Assembly (NCBI RefSeq): GCF_001509835.1 | Contig: NZ_JXTJ01000010.1 | Coordinates: forward strand, 124,001 to 188,000 | Origin: Allobosea sp. WAO | GTDB taxonomy: Bacteria; Pseudomonadota; Alphaproteobacteria; Rhizobiales; Beijerinckiaceae | DNA length: 64,000 nt | Direction of reading: 5' to 3' | In this document: piece after piece, positions 1-7,876 of the stretch | Numbering within the stretch: position 1 is the stretch's first letter | How the letters are laid out: every line of letters starts with the position of its first letter | Notes under the pieces: generated by a model | What the model was told of the DNA's origin: nothing | Seen by the model: only the letters and a program-made list of their open reading frames with translations | Database searches by the model: none | Translations under genes and position numbers: made by a program

Positions 1-446
1 TCGTCGAGCCTGACCGCGATCGATTCGAGCAGGCTCGCGGCCTGGTCGGAGGCAAGGCTGCGGCGCTGCAGCGCCGGCAGGACGGAGGCGAGCGGGCTGA
101 TCACCTGCGAGCGGCGAATGGCGGCGTCGGCCGGGCTGGCGGCCAGCCGCGTCGCGGCACGGGCCTCGCTGTCGACGCGCCAGAGCTCGCGCAGTGCGAT
201 CAGGACGCCGACCGCGAGCGCGCCGACGATCAGGCCGTTCAGGCCCGGATTGGTCATGAAGGCGGAGCGCAGGCCGGCCTGGAGGATGAAGATCAGGAAG
301 CCGATCAGCGCCAGGAAGACCAAAGCGCGAATGAAATAGCGCAGCGGCCGCGAGAAGCGGAGCGTTTCGGAATGCAGCGCGGACATCGGGGCCGCAGCCG
401 CATTCTCCCGCGCCACGGCCTCCGGGGCCGCTTCGTCATTGGCCAT
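1..446 (-). CDS. MotA/TolQ/ExbB-like membrane protein, N-terminal part (truncated by window edge)
   Basis: This frame is open from an ATG at 446 to the window edge, giving 148 N-terminal residues. After a polar start of about 30 residues there are two hydrophobic stretches, roughly residues 38-57 and 66-82, separated by FMTNPGLNGLIVG. An NPGLNGLI-type segment is familiar from a Rhizobiales family annotated as MotA/TolQ/ExbB proton-channel-like proteins, which couple proton flow to envelope work. That assignment is from memory of the family; the channel domain itself would lie outside the window. No strong Shine-Dalgarno is visible. The start overlaps the stop of a short open fragment (436-594), so coupled translation is possible. 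Coding is well supported; the function is less certain. Confidence 0.6.
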   Translation of the reverse strand, partial: MANDEAAPEAVARENAAAAPMSALHSETLRFSRPLRYFIRALVFLALIGFLIFILQAGLRSAFMTNPGLNGLIVGALAVGVLIALRELWRVDSEARAATRLAASPADAAIRRSQVISPLASVLPALQRRSLASDQAASLLESIAVRLD

Positions 447-594
447 GCGTGGTATTCCGTTCCGGTTTCTCCGCCTCCGGCAATGTCGCCTCCCGCCACG
501 CCGGGATCAAGCGCGAATGCGGCTCGTTCAGATGAAGTTCCTCGGGCGTGGAGTCAGGGGGCTGTCGAGGGTGAGATTGCCTCGGCCCCGCTCT
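436..594 (-). pseudogene. Possible gene remnant without ATG start
   Basis: An open frame of about 52 codons runs from a stop at 595-597 to a TGA at 436-438 that overlaps the ATG of the membrane-protein gene starting at 446. It has no ATG or GTG, only two internal TTGs. In its last 34 codons most third positions are G or C, as in real genes here. Its end reads plausibly as protein (for example NEPHSRLIPAWREAT). It lies between the AT-rich gene and the edge gene, so it may be the tail of an ancestral gene cut by the AT-rich insertion. It could equally be a chance open frame. Confidence 0.25.
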
Positions 595-1279
595 TCATGG
601 GCTCACTCATCAACCAACCTTCGACGGCGTTGCGCAGGTCGCTATAGGCCGCCTTTACAGCAAGTTGCGACGCGATTTGTAGTGCAACGGTAGCCCAGAG
701 CAAATTCGTTACAAGATTTGTTTTCGAGCTGTGAATTTCAGCCAGTTTAGATATTTTGTCCCACTGTCCGGATGCTTGGTTTTGAATCAATTCAAAGACT
801 GAATTGTGATAGTTGAATCCTATTATTAACCAGACAATAATCATAAAAGAAAATGGAATCATGTAAAGAAATGATAGTGTGGTGTATTTTCCAAACAATT
901 CATCAATTTTATGGTTGATATGTGTTCTAGTTTCTTTTTTGGGTAGTTTTTTGGCAGTTTCGATTTCCGTGATTATTGCGTTCTCAAGGCGACCTGCCCG
1001 CACCCGCCTGGAGGCGCGTCCTGGCGATGCCGACAGGAAGAAGCGGGCGGCTTTGTTGATTTTCCACAGTTGTCGTACGGCTAAAATTGGCAGTATCGCA
1101 AAAATGAATAATGTCGAGTTGAGTAATATGTCAAAAATTCGTATTGGATGAGCATCGAGAATTGTAGGGATGTTGCTTATTATTACAATATGGATTACGG
1201 CAAGAGATATAATTACATATTCGTAGAATTGCTGATTTTTGTTATTTCTGCTGTAAAATGCGATGATTTTATCCAGCAT
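554..1279 (-). CDS. AT-rich orphan membrane protein, function unknown
   Basis: A 241-residue protein starting at ATG 1279, with an AAGG motif about 8 bases upstream. I do not recognise the family. Hydrophobic stretches lie near residues 22-42, 50-68, 137-158 and 190-210, so three or four membrane passes are likely, with a Lys/Arg-rich cytoplasmic stretch between. The gene is rich in Ile, Asn, Lys, Phe and Tyr and in AT codons, unlike every other gene in the window. This suggests recent horizontal acquisition. Two parts are GC-rich: a patch of about 55 bases near residues 77-95 and the last 30 codons, which look like host sequence fused to the end. No transposase or att site is visible. Confidence 0.6.
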   Translation of the reverse strand: MLDKIIAFYSRNNKNQQFYEYVIISLAVIHIVIISNIPTILDAHPIRIFDILLNSTLFIFAILPILAVRQLWKINKAARFFLSASPGRASRRVRAGRLENAIITEIETAKKLPKKETRTHINHKIDELFGKYTTLSFLYMIPFSFMIIVWLIIGFNYHNSVFELIQNQASGQWDKISKLAEIHSSKTNLVTNLLWATVALQIASQLAVKAAYSDLRNAVEGWLMSEPMKSGAEAISPSTAP

Positions 1280-1305
1280 ATAGGTGCCTTCTGCCCATCT
1301 GAGGC

Positions 1306-1337
1306 AGACAGCCCGGCAAATTCTTGCCGGGCTGTCT
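1306..1337 (-). terminator. Perfect hairpin after the inositol-phosphatase gene
   Basis: A 14-bp perfect stem (AGACAGCCCGGCAA paired with its complement) closes a 4-base loop about 40 bases downstream of the stop at 1378. It also sits just upstream of the AT-rich gene. There is no clear U tract on either strand, so termination efficiency is uncertain. Position and stem quality fit an intrinsic terminator for the upstream operon. Confidence 0.6.
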
Positions 1338-1377
1338 TGCGCAACTCAAGATTGAGCAGAAACTCGTTGCAATCTGT

Positions 1378-2166
1378 TTAAAGCACGGTTTTCAGCGCGG
1401 CGCGCAGGGCTGGCTCGCCGGCCTCGTTGCCGCAGATCACGTCATGGGCCGAGGTCGGCTGCTTGCCGTCGAGCGTGCCGAAGGTGCCGCCGGCCTCGCG
1501 CACCATCACGGCTGCTGCGCCGAAATCCCAGGTGTTGAGGCCGCGCTCCCAATAGGCGTCCATGCGTCCGGCGGCGACATAGGCGATGTCGAGCGCGGCC
1601 GAGCCCATGCGGCGGACATTGGCGAAGCGGCTCATCACCGCGCCGAGCTCTCTCAGGAAGAGCGGGTGGCCACCCTTGCCGATATGCGGCACGCCCATGC
1701 CGATCAGCATGTCCGCCGACTCGCGGCGGCCGGAAACGCGCATGCGGCGGTTGTTGACATAGGCGCCCTTGCCCTTCTCGGCGATGAAGAGCTCGTCCTT
1801 GGCGGCGTCGTAGACCACGCCGGCGATGAACTGGTTGTCTCGCTCCAGGGCGACCGAGATGTTCCAGTGCGGAATGCCGCGCAGGAAGTTGTGGGTGCCG
1901 TCGAGCGGATCGATATGCCAGCGGTTGCTCTCGTCGGTGCCGACGACGACGCCGCTCTCCTCCATGACGAAGCCGTAGCCCGGGCGTGCCTTCTCCAGGG
2001 CCGCGCGCAGGATCTCCTCGGCCTTGTGGTCGGCCTTGGAGACGAAGTCGCCCGGGCCCTTGGCCAGAACCTGCAGGTTCTCGACCTCGCCGAAATCGCG
2101 CTTCAGCGAACGCGACGCCTTCATCACGGCGTCGGTCATCACGGTCATAAGCGGGGAACGGATCAT
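1378..2166 (-). CDS. suhB: Inositol monophosphatase family protein (SuhB/HisN-like)
   Basis: A 262-residue member of the Mg2+-dependent inositol monophosphatase family, which hydrolyses phosphate monoesters such as myo-inositol 1-phosphate; some members act on histidinol phosphate or PAP. The metal site is complete: E69-E70 in FVMEESG, D86PLDGT in the IDPLDGTHNF signature, and the C-terminal WDFGAA motif near residue 210. Length is normal. The ATG at 2166 is used because the conserved N-terminus begins there. It is the last gene of a minus-strand run beginning with BenE, 96 bases after the Sel1-repeat gene, and is followed by a strong hairpin. The exact substrate cannot be read from sequence; the suhB symbol follows family convention. 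Confidence 0.85.
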   Translation of the reverse strand: MIRSPLMTVMTDAVMKASRSLKRDFGEVENLQVLAKGPGDFVSKADHKAEEILRAALEKARPGYGFVMEESGVVVGTDESNRWHIDPLDGTHNFLRGIPHWNISVALERDNQFIAGVVYDAAKDELFIAEKGKGAYVNNRRMRVSGRRESADMLIGMGVPHIGKGGHPLFLRELGAVMSRFANVRRMGSAALDIAYVAAGRMDAYWERGLNTWDFGAAAVMVREAGGTFGTLDGKQPTSAHDVICGNEAGEPALRAALKTVL

Positions 2167-2262
2167 CTTCAGAACCTCAGGGCGCGGCGGGCGCTACGAA
2201 AAGGGGCAGGCTATCAAAGAGCGAGGATGGTCGGCGCCGCCTGCGCGGCGCGCGTTCGGCCG

Positions 2263-3183
2263 TCACTTGCTCGGTTGGCTCGGCGTCGTCAAGGCCGTGG
2301 CCTCGATCCGGTCGGCGGCGAGGCGGGCGACGCGGGCGAGCTGCTCCGGCGAAAGCCGCTCCAGCAGATCGTCGAGTGCCGCGTCGGGAAGGCCTTGGGC
2401 GCGGGCCGCCAGGTGCCAGGCGGCGGCCTCGGCGAGGTCGGGCGGCACGGTGCGGCCGAACTGGTAGAGCTTGGCCAGCCGGTTCTGGGCGATGGCGTTG
2501 CCCTTGTTGGCGGCGCGGATCAAGAGCCGCGAAGCGGCGCGCTCGTCCTTGGCGACGCCGTCGCCATTGAACAGCATGATCGCGTATTCGACCTCGCCGG
2601 CGAGATTGCCACTGGCGGCGGCCTTGGCCATCCACTGTGCCGCCTTCTGGGCGTCGGCGGGACCGCCGCGGCCGAGCTTGCTGAGCACCGCGAGCGCGTG
2701 CATCGCGTCTCCGAGCCCGGCACCGGCGGCGAGTTCGAGGCTGGCGATGGCGCGCTTGTCGTCCTCGGGCTTGCCGGTCGCGAGCAAAGCGAGCGCGAGA
2801 TTGTAGTTCGCGGCCGGGTGGCCGGCGGCTGCAGCCTTTTCCAGCAGGGCGCCGGCCTTGGCCGGATCGCGCGGCGCGCCCTGGCCTTCCAGGGTCGCCA
2901 TGGCGAGACCGAAGACGGCGTTGACGTCGCCCTTCTCGGCGGCGAGCCGGTACCAGTCGGCCGCGGCGGTCGCGTCGTCGCGCACGCCTAGGCCCTGGCG
3001 GTAGATCTCGCCGAGCAGGGTCATCGCGGCGGCGTCGTTCGGGTTGGCCTCCAGCCGCTTCAGCGCTTCCGTCTGGGCGCGGCGATAATGGCCGGCCTGA
3101 TAGGCGCCATAGGCGAGGTCGGGCTCCGCCGCCCGGGCCGGCAGGGCGAAGGCCAGCGCCAGCAGGGCGAAGCGCAGCCTCAT
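2263..3183 (-). CDS. Secreted Sel1/TPR-repeat protein
   Basis: A 306-residue protein with an N-terminal Sec signal (MRLRFALLALAFALPARA) followed by about six Sel1-like TPR units. Several contain the typical pattern of a glycine-rich turn plus A-A-xWY/WM, for example GEIYRQGLGVRDDATAAADWY. Sel1 arrays act as periplasmic or envelope protein-interaction scaffolds. The ATG at 3183 is chosen because the signal peptide starts there; the upstream extension is arginine-rich frame noise. The start overlaps the stop of the ThiE-like gene by four bases (ATGA), so translation is probably coupled. The binding partner is unknown. Confidence 0.8.
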   Translation of the reverse strand: MRLRFALLALAFALPARAAEPDLAYGAYQAGHYRRAQTEALKRLEANPNDAAAMTLLGEIYRQGLGVRDDATAAADWYRLAAEKGDVNAVFGLAMATLEGQGAPRDPAKAGALLEKAAAAGHPAANYNLALALLATGKPEDDKRAIASLELAAGAGLGDAMHALAVLSKLGRGGPADAQKAAQWMAKAAASGNLAGEVEYAIMLFNGDGVAKDERAASRLLIRAANKGNAIAQNRLAKLYQFGRTVPPDLAEAAAWHLAARAQGLPDAALDDLLERLSPEQLARVARLAADRIEATALTTPSQPSK

Positions 3184-3833
3184 CGGACCCCCTTGCGCGC
3201 CGCGTGATCGGCAATCGCGGCATCGGCGGCGCCGACTTCGGCGCGGATGTCGACATCCTCGGCGAAGAGCCATTCGCCGAGCGCGAGGAATTCGGCCCCG
3301 GTCTCGACCAGCGCCGGCACGGACTCGGCGTCCGGCGCATAGGCGATGCAGGGCGTCTCGAAGATCTCGGCCCACCAGGAGGCGCGCTCGATCACCGCCG
3401 GCAAAGGCGGCAGCGAGCCGTCCGGGCGCGGCTCGCCGAACATCACATAGTCGACACCGGCCTCGCCGGCATCCATGGCGTCATGGCGCGCGCGCAGGCC
3501 GCCGACGCCGATGATCCGTTCCTGTCGCAGGCTGGAGCGCGCTTCGGCGATCGCCTCGATGCCCTCGGTGATGTGGACCCCGTCGGCGCCGCCGCGGCTG
3601 GCGACCTGGGCCGAGGCCTCGACGACGAGCGCGACGTTCTGGGCCTGCACAGCAGGAGCGAGCGCCTTGACGCGCTCGGTCAGGCTGCGCTCGTCGCCGG
3701 GCGCGAGCCGCAGCAGCACGGCGGCGACATCGCCACCGGCGAAGGCCTGCATCAGGCGAAAGGAGATCGCGCCGGGGTCGAGGACCGGAGGCGTGACCAG
3801 CATCAGGCGGGTGCGGGGCGGTTGTGTGCTCAT
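3180..3833 (-). CDS. Thiamine-phosphate-synthase-like (ThiE/TenI fold) protein
   Basis: A 217-residue TIM-barrel protein of the ThiE/TenI superfamily. It shows GADGVHI and GVDYVMFGE, which correspond to the GADGVHLGQ and GADYVGxG strands of ThiE, and an IIGVGG in place of the usual IGxS strand. The Gln-x-Arg/Lys residues that bind the pyrimidine diphosphate in true ThiE are not evident near the first strands, and the K-containing GPxFxTxTK loop is replaced by GEPRPDGSLP. It may therefore be a paralogue that does not make thiamine phosphate. It overlaps both neighbours by ATGA, between a BenE transporter and a Sel1 protein. Family confident, activity doubtful. Confidence 0.75.
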   Translation of the reverse strand: MSTQPPRTRLMLVTPPVLDPGAISFRLMQAFAGGDVAAVLLRLAPGDERSLTERVKALAPAVQAQNVALVVEASAQVASRGGADGVHITEGIEAIAEARSSLRQERIIGVGGLRARHDAMDAGEAGVDYVMFGEPRPDGSLPPLPAVIERASWWAEIFETPCIAYAPDAESVPALVETGAEFLALGEWLFAEDVDIRAEVGAADAAIADHAARKGVR

Positions 3834-4984
3834 GATCGGCTGCGCAAACGGCCCGCGACGTGGTCCAATGTCAAGACCGCGAGGCCGGCAACGAGGCTCC
3901 AGAAGGCCGAGCCGACGCCGAAAAGCGACAGGCTCGAGGCGGCGACGGCGAAGGTGACGACCGCGGCGAAGCGCTCCTTGTCGCTGCCCATCGCCTGGCC
4001 GAGCGCCCCGGTGAGCGAACCGACGAGGCCGAGCCCGGCGACGGCGACGATCAGCGCCTTCGGCATGGCGAGGATCAGCGCCAGCAGGAGGCCTGCGGTG
4101 GCGGCGATGGCAAGCCAGAAGAAAGCATACCAGATGCCGGCCTTCCAGCGCTCCTTCGGATCGGGATGGGTGTCGGCGCCGGTGCAGATCGAGGCGCTGA
4201 TCGCGGCCATGTTGACCATATGCGCGCCGGTCGGCGCGGTCAGGAAGGACATCAGCCCGGTGACGAACAGGCAGGAGGCGGTCGGCGGGTGATAGCCGGA
4301 GGCGCGCAGCACGGCGAAGCCCGGCAGGTTCTGCGCGGCCATGGTGACGAGATAGAGCGGTATGCCGATGCCGAGGATCGCCGTCAGGTCGAGATGCGGG
4401 ACGATCAGCTCGATATGGGTGAGCGCAACCGGTCCGGCCGGCAATGTCGCGGTGCCGGTGGCGAAGGCAAGGGCGAGGCCTGCGCCCAGCGCCGCGATGA
4501 CGCCGAGGAAAGGGTTCCACAGCCGCGCCAGCAGGAAAACGACGAGCAGGGTCAGCACCAGCGCCGGCTGCAGGCGCATCTCGTCGAAGACCGCGACGAC
4601 GAAGCGGAAGATCACGCCGGCCAGCATCGCCGCGGCGATGCTCATCGGGATGCGCTCGACCAGCGCGCCGAGCGGGCGGAAGGCGGCGGTCGCCATCATC
4701 AGCGCGGCCGCGGCGAGGAAGGCGCCGACGGCCGAGGCCATGTCGACGCCGCTCGCCGCCGCGATCAGGGCTGCGCCCGGCGTCGACCAGGCGCAGATGA
4801 TCGGCATGCGGTGCCGCCAGGACAGGATCAGGCTGGCGAGCCCCTTGGCGATGGCAAGGCCTGCGAGCCAGGAGACGGTCTGGCCCGGCGTCGCGCCCAG
4901 CGCCTGCGCCGCCGCCAACACGACCGCGACCGAGGCCGCATAGCCGACGAAGACCGCGACGAGGGCCGAGAAGAGCTGCGACAT
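3830..4984 (-). CDS. benE: BenE-family benzoate/H+ symporter-like transporter
   Basis: A 384-residue, almost entirely hydrophobic protein with about 11-12 membrane segments, the usual size for the BenE family. The diagnostic AWSTPGAALIA motif lies near residues 65-75, and a second conserved region reads APTGAHMVNMAAISASICTG. Family members import aromatic acids with protons, but most chromosomal copies are uncharacterised, so the substrate is inferred only. No benzoate catabolic genes are nearby. It starts 10 bases after the YmdB-type phosphoesterase stop and overlaps the ThiE-like gene by four bases, so it belongs to a single transcript with them. Confidence 0.85.
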   Translation of the reverse strand: MSQLFSALVAVFVGYAASVAVVLAAAQALGATPGQTVSWLAGLAIAKGLASLILSWRHRMPIICAWSTPGAALIAAASGVDMASAVGAFLAAAALMMATAAFRPLGALVERIPMSIAAAMLAGVIFRFVVAVFDEMRLQPALVLTLLVVFLLARLWNPFLGVIAALGAGLALAFATGTATLPAGPVALTHIELIVPHLDLTAILGIGIPLYLVTMAAQNLPGFAVLRASGYHPPTASCLFVTGLMSFLTAPTGAHMVNMAAISASICTGADTHPDPKERWKAGIWYAFFWLAIAATAGLLLALILAMPKALIVAVAGLGLVGSLTGALGQAMGSDKERFAAVVTFAVAASSLSLFGVGSAFWSLVAGLAVLTLDHVAGRLRSRS

Positions 4985-4994
4985 CGGCGCGCCC

Positions 4995-5819
4995 TTACGA
5001 ATCCCAGGCGGTCGGCCAGGCCTGATCGAGCTCGGGGCCGATCCTCACCGCCGAAACCGATTTAGCGAGGCCGCTGACGTCGTCGGTCTCGACGGCGATG
5101 CCGGAGAGCGTGCCCTGGCCGAGAGCGGCCTCGAGCCTGGAGCCCGGCGTCTTCTGCAGGAAGCGGCGGATCGACTCGTCCTTCTGCATGCCGAGGATCG
5201 AATCATAGTCGCCGCACATGCCGGCATCGGACTGGTAGGCCGTGCCGCCCGGCAGGATGCGGGTGTCGGCGGTCGGGACATGGGTGTGGGTGCCGACGAC
5301 GAGGCTGGCGCGGCCGTCGAGGAAATAGCCCATGGCCAGTTTCTCGCTGGTCGCCTCGGCGTGGAAATCGACCACGACCGCATCGGCGACGTCGCGCAGC
5401 GGGCAGGCGGACAGCTCGCGCTCGACCGCGGCGAAGGGGTCGTCGAGGGGGTCCATGAACAGACGGCCCATGACGTTGACGACGAGGACGCGGGCGCCGT
5501 TCCTGGCTTCGACCACGGCGGCGCCGCGTCCGGGCGTGCCGGGCGGGTAGTTGGCGGGTCGGATCAGCCGGGGCTGTCGCTCGATGAAGACCAGCGCCTC
5601 GCGCTGGTCCCAGGAATGGTTGCCGAGGGTGACGACGTCGGCGCCGGCGGCGAGGATCTCGTCGCAGATCGCCTCGGTGATGCCGAAGCCCCCGGCGGCG
5701 TTCTCGCCATTGATGACGACGCAGTCGAGATTCCAGCGCTGGCGCAGGCCGGGGAGGCGATCGAGCACGGCCTGGCGGCCGGCGCGCCCGACGATGTCGC
5801 CGAGGAAGAGTAGACGCAT
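4995..5819 (-). CDS. YmdB/TIGR00282-type metallophosphoesterase
   Basis: A 274-residue calcineurin-like phosphoesterase of the YmdB type. The di-metal motifs are in order: LFLGDIVGRAGR at the N-terminus, NGENAAGG, GNHSWDQ, VDFHAEATSEK and GTHTHVPTAD. Characterised homologues hydrolyse 2',3'-cyclic nucleotides and are reported to modulate RNA turnover. MRLLFLGD at 5819 is chosen as the start because the family begins there; an upstream ATG at 5855 would add 12 atypical residues. It lies between 5-formyl-THF cyclo-ligase (73 bases) and BenE (10 bases), a common Rhizobiales position. Confidence 0.88.
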   Translation of the reverse strand: MRLLFLGDIVGRAGRQAVLDRLPGLRQRWNLDCVVINGENAAGGFGITEAICDEILAAGADVVTLGNHSWDQREALVFIERQPRLIRPANYPPGTPGRGAAVVEARNGARVLVVNVMGRLFMDPLDDPFAAVERELSACPLRDVADAVVVDFHAEATSEKLAMGYFLDGRASLVVGTHTHVPTADTRILPGGTAYQSDAGMCGDYDSILGMQKDESIRRFLQKTPGSRLEAALGQGTLSGIAVETDDVSGLAKSVSAVRIGPELDQAWPTAWDS

Positions 5820-5892
5820 TGTCGGGGTCTCTGTGGCAGCAGCGGTCGCTTTCACTGCCGCGATTGCGTCGGCAAATCAACCGCCGTGCGGC

Positions 5893-6468
5893 TCAGGCGC
5901 AGCGTATGGTTTCGTTCTCGGTGACGATCCAGTCGAGACTGCGATCATGCGACTCATCGGGGACGGCCGGGATTTCCTGGGCGGCATAGCCGATGCCGAC
6001 AGTCGCTATCGGGCGCAGCTCGGTGATGGCGCGGTCGTAATAGCCCTTGCCGTAGCCGATGCGGTAGCCGCGCCGGTCGAAGGCGGCTAGCGGCACGATC
6101 AGCACGGCCGGCCGAGCCTCGGCCTCGGAAGGGTGCGGCACCAGCGTGCCGAAGCCGCCGGGGACGATCGGCTCCCAGGGCGCCCAGCGCCGGAAATGCA
6201 TGCGTCCGCCGACGATCGCCGGCAGGCAGAGCGTCAGGCCGCGTTCATGCAACGCTTCGAGGATCGGGCGCGGATCGGCCTCGGAGCGCATCGGCCAATA
6301 GGCCGAGACCGGGCCTTGCGGGAAGGCCGGCAGGGCCAGCACCCGTTCGGTGATCGCCTCGTCCCAGATCAGGCGGTCGTCGAGTTCGAGCGCGTCGCGC
6401 CGGGCCAGGGCCTCGGCACGCAGCTGGGCCTTGCGGGGGGAGGGGGCGGGAGAGGCGGCTTCGGTCAT
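5893..6468 (-). CDS. 5-formyltetrahydrofolate cyclo-ligase
   Basis: A 191-residue enzyme that converts 5-formyl-THF to 5,10-methenyl-THF with ATP, returning the stored folate to one-carbon metabolism. The signature RIGYGKGYYDR lies near residues 136-146, together with an N-terminal Lys/Arg helix (SPRKAQLRAEALARRD) and VPHPSEAEARPAVLIVPLAAFD. The ATG at 6468 is preferred because upstream codons fall in the 6S RNA tail. The gene follows the 6S RNA by about 30 bases, the same ssrS-ygfA arrangement known in E. coli and conserved in alphaproteobacteria. Symbols fau or ygfA are used elsewhere. Confidence 0.9.
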   Translation of the reverse strand: MTEAASPAPSPRKAQLRAEALARRDALELDDRLIWDEAITERVLALPAFPQGPVSAYWPMRSEADPRPILEALHERGLTLCLPAIVGGRMHFRRWAPWEPIVPGGFGTLVPHPSEAEARPAVLIVPLAAFDRRGYRIGYGKGYYDRAITELRPIATVGIGYAAQEIPAVPDESHDRSLDWIVTENETIRCA

Positions 6469-6498
6469 GGAAAGTGCGGAGCCACCTCGGCCGTGGAG

Positions 6499-6692
6499 AT
6501 TTCGATCCCGGGACACCTACAAAGTAGGTGGGCGCCGTGTGTCCGGGTCCAGGGACCCAGTCAGGGACAGCTCCCTAGGGAGTCGTATGGGCCCGGGAAT
6601 ACATGACTCTCACGCACCAGGCAGCCCCGCACGGACAAGGTAAGGCGCATGCCGGCAAAGCGCCAGAGGGTTCATGCGATCACCCCAGAAAT
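6499..6692 (-). ncRNA. ssrS: 6S RNA (ssrS), predicted
   Basis: A structured, non-coding 194-base stretch lies directly upstream of 5-formyl-THF cyclo-ligase, the known genomic position of 6S RNA, which mimics an open promoter and sequesters sigma70 RNA polymerase. Read on the minus strand it begins ATTTCTGGGGTGATCGCATG, close to the E. coli start ATTTCTCTGAGATGTTCGCA, and ends GGGATCGAAAT, so AUUUC and GAAAU can close the terminal stem. The apical hairpin GAGTC-AT-GTAT / ATAC-GACTC lies at 6580-6609. A conserved-looking hairpin CACCTAC-TTT-GTAGGTG is near the 3' end. Ends are approximate. A covariance-model search would settle it. Confidence 0.75.
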
Positions 6693-6716
6693 TGTGCGGC
6701 GAGCTAAGCTTGCAGC

Positions 6717-7787
6717 TCAGGCCCCGCGGGCCAGTCCGTGGCGGATCACGCGGTCGATCAGGTCGGGATAGGCGACGCCGCTGGCGGCGAGCGCCTTCGG
6801 GAACATGCTGATGTCGGTGAAGCCGGGGATGGTGTTGATCTCGTTGACCAGTACGCTGCCGTCCGGGCGCAGGAAGAAGTCGACACGGGCCATGCCGTCG
6901 CAGCCGAGTGCGTAAAAGGCGCGCTTCGCCAGGAGCCGGAGGTTCGCGATCGTATCCTGCGGCAGATTGGCGGGCACCTCGACGCGGGCGCCATCCTCGT
7001 CGATGTACTTCGCCTCGTAGGTGTAGAAGCCGTGGCTCGCGGCGGCGGCGATCTCGCCCGGCAGCGAGACGATGGTCTCGCCATCGACCTGTTCCAGCAC
7101 GCTGAGCTCGATCTCGCGGCCTTCGATGAACTCCTCGACGAGGACGACGCGGTCGTAGCGGAAGGCCTCGCCCAGCGCCACGGCGAAGCCCTCTGCGGTC
7201 GTCGCCTTGCTGACGCCGACCGAGGAGCCCTGCCGGGCCGGCTTGACGAAGAGCGGCAGGCCGAGTGCTTCCGTGGCCTGATCGAAGCTCAGCATCTCGC
7301 CCAGCCGGACGGTGAGCGAGCGCGCTACGCCCAGCCCGGCCTCCCGCAGCAGCCGCTTGGCAATGTCCTTGTCGAGCGCATTGGCCGAGCCGACGATACC
7401 GCAACCGGCGAGCGGGACGCCGGCGACCGCAGCCAGCCCCTGAACCGAGCCGTCCTCGCCGTCGAGCCCGTGCAGCACCGGGAAGAGCACGTCGATCTTC
7501 GGCAGGGTCTGCGGCGCGGCGCCGTCCTGCAGGCGCAGCAGGCGCCCGCCGCCGCCGGGCAGCAGGCAGAGCTCGGCGCCGTCCTGCGGGATCGGATCGG
7601 GCAGGACGCCGTTCTCAAGTTCGAGTTCGCGCCACAGGCCGGTCTTGGTGATCAGGATCGGCACGACGTCGTAGGCCGCCTTGTCGATCGCCTTCACCAC
7701 ATTGGCGGCGGACATCAGCGAAACCTCGTGCTCGGCGGATTTGCCGCCGAGGAGAATTGCCACCCGGACCCTGTCGCTCATCATCAT
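6717..7787 (-). CDS. ddlA: D-alanine--D-alanine ligase (DdlA type)
   Basis: A 356-residue ATP-grasp ligase that joins two D-alanines for peptidoglycan precursors. Visible motifs: LLGGKSAEHEVSL at the N-terminus, FPVLHGLDGEDGSVQGL (usually HGxxGEDGxxQG), the central FVKPARQGSSVGV, and the metal-binding FVRPDGSVLVNEINTIPGFT-like C-terminal segment. Length and the DKDIAKRLLREAG segment match DdlA rather than the shorter DdlB. Three consecutive ATGs (7787, 7784, 7781) follow an AAGGG; spacing slightly favours the third. Most Rhizobiales keep ddlB beside ftsQ/murB, so a ddl here, between zapA and the 6S RNA, is an insertion into a conserved neighbourhood and may be a second copy. Confidence 0.9.
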   Translation of the reverse strand: MMMSDRVRVAILLGGKSAEHEVSLMSAANVVKAIDKAAYDVVPILITKTGLWRELELENGVLPDPIPQDGAELCLLPGGGGRLLRLQDGAAPQTLPKIDVLFPVLHGLDGEDGSVQGLAAVAGVPLAGCGIVGSANALDKDIAKRLLREAGLGVARSLTVRLGEMLSFDQATEALGLPLFVKPARQGSSVGVSKATTAEGFAVALGEAFRYDRVVLVEEFIEGREIELSVLEQVDGETIVSLPGEIAAAASHGFYTYEAKYIDEDGARVEVPANLPQDTIANLRLLAKRAFYALGCDGMARVDFFLRPDGSVLVNEINTIPGFTDISMFPKALAASGVAYPDLIDRVIRHGLARGA

Positions 7788-7876
7788 CGCCCTTATCGAC
7801 TCGTTCAGCTGCGAGCCTCAGTCGGGGATGATTGAGGAATTGCAAAGGCGGCAGGCTGCTCGCGACGATAGTCCGA

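Noticed and set aside
879..1381. Plus-strand frames within the AT-rich region
   Set aside because: They lie opposite the longer AT-rich minus-strand gene and have no ribosome sites or recognisable domains.
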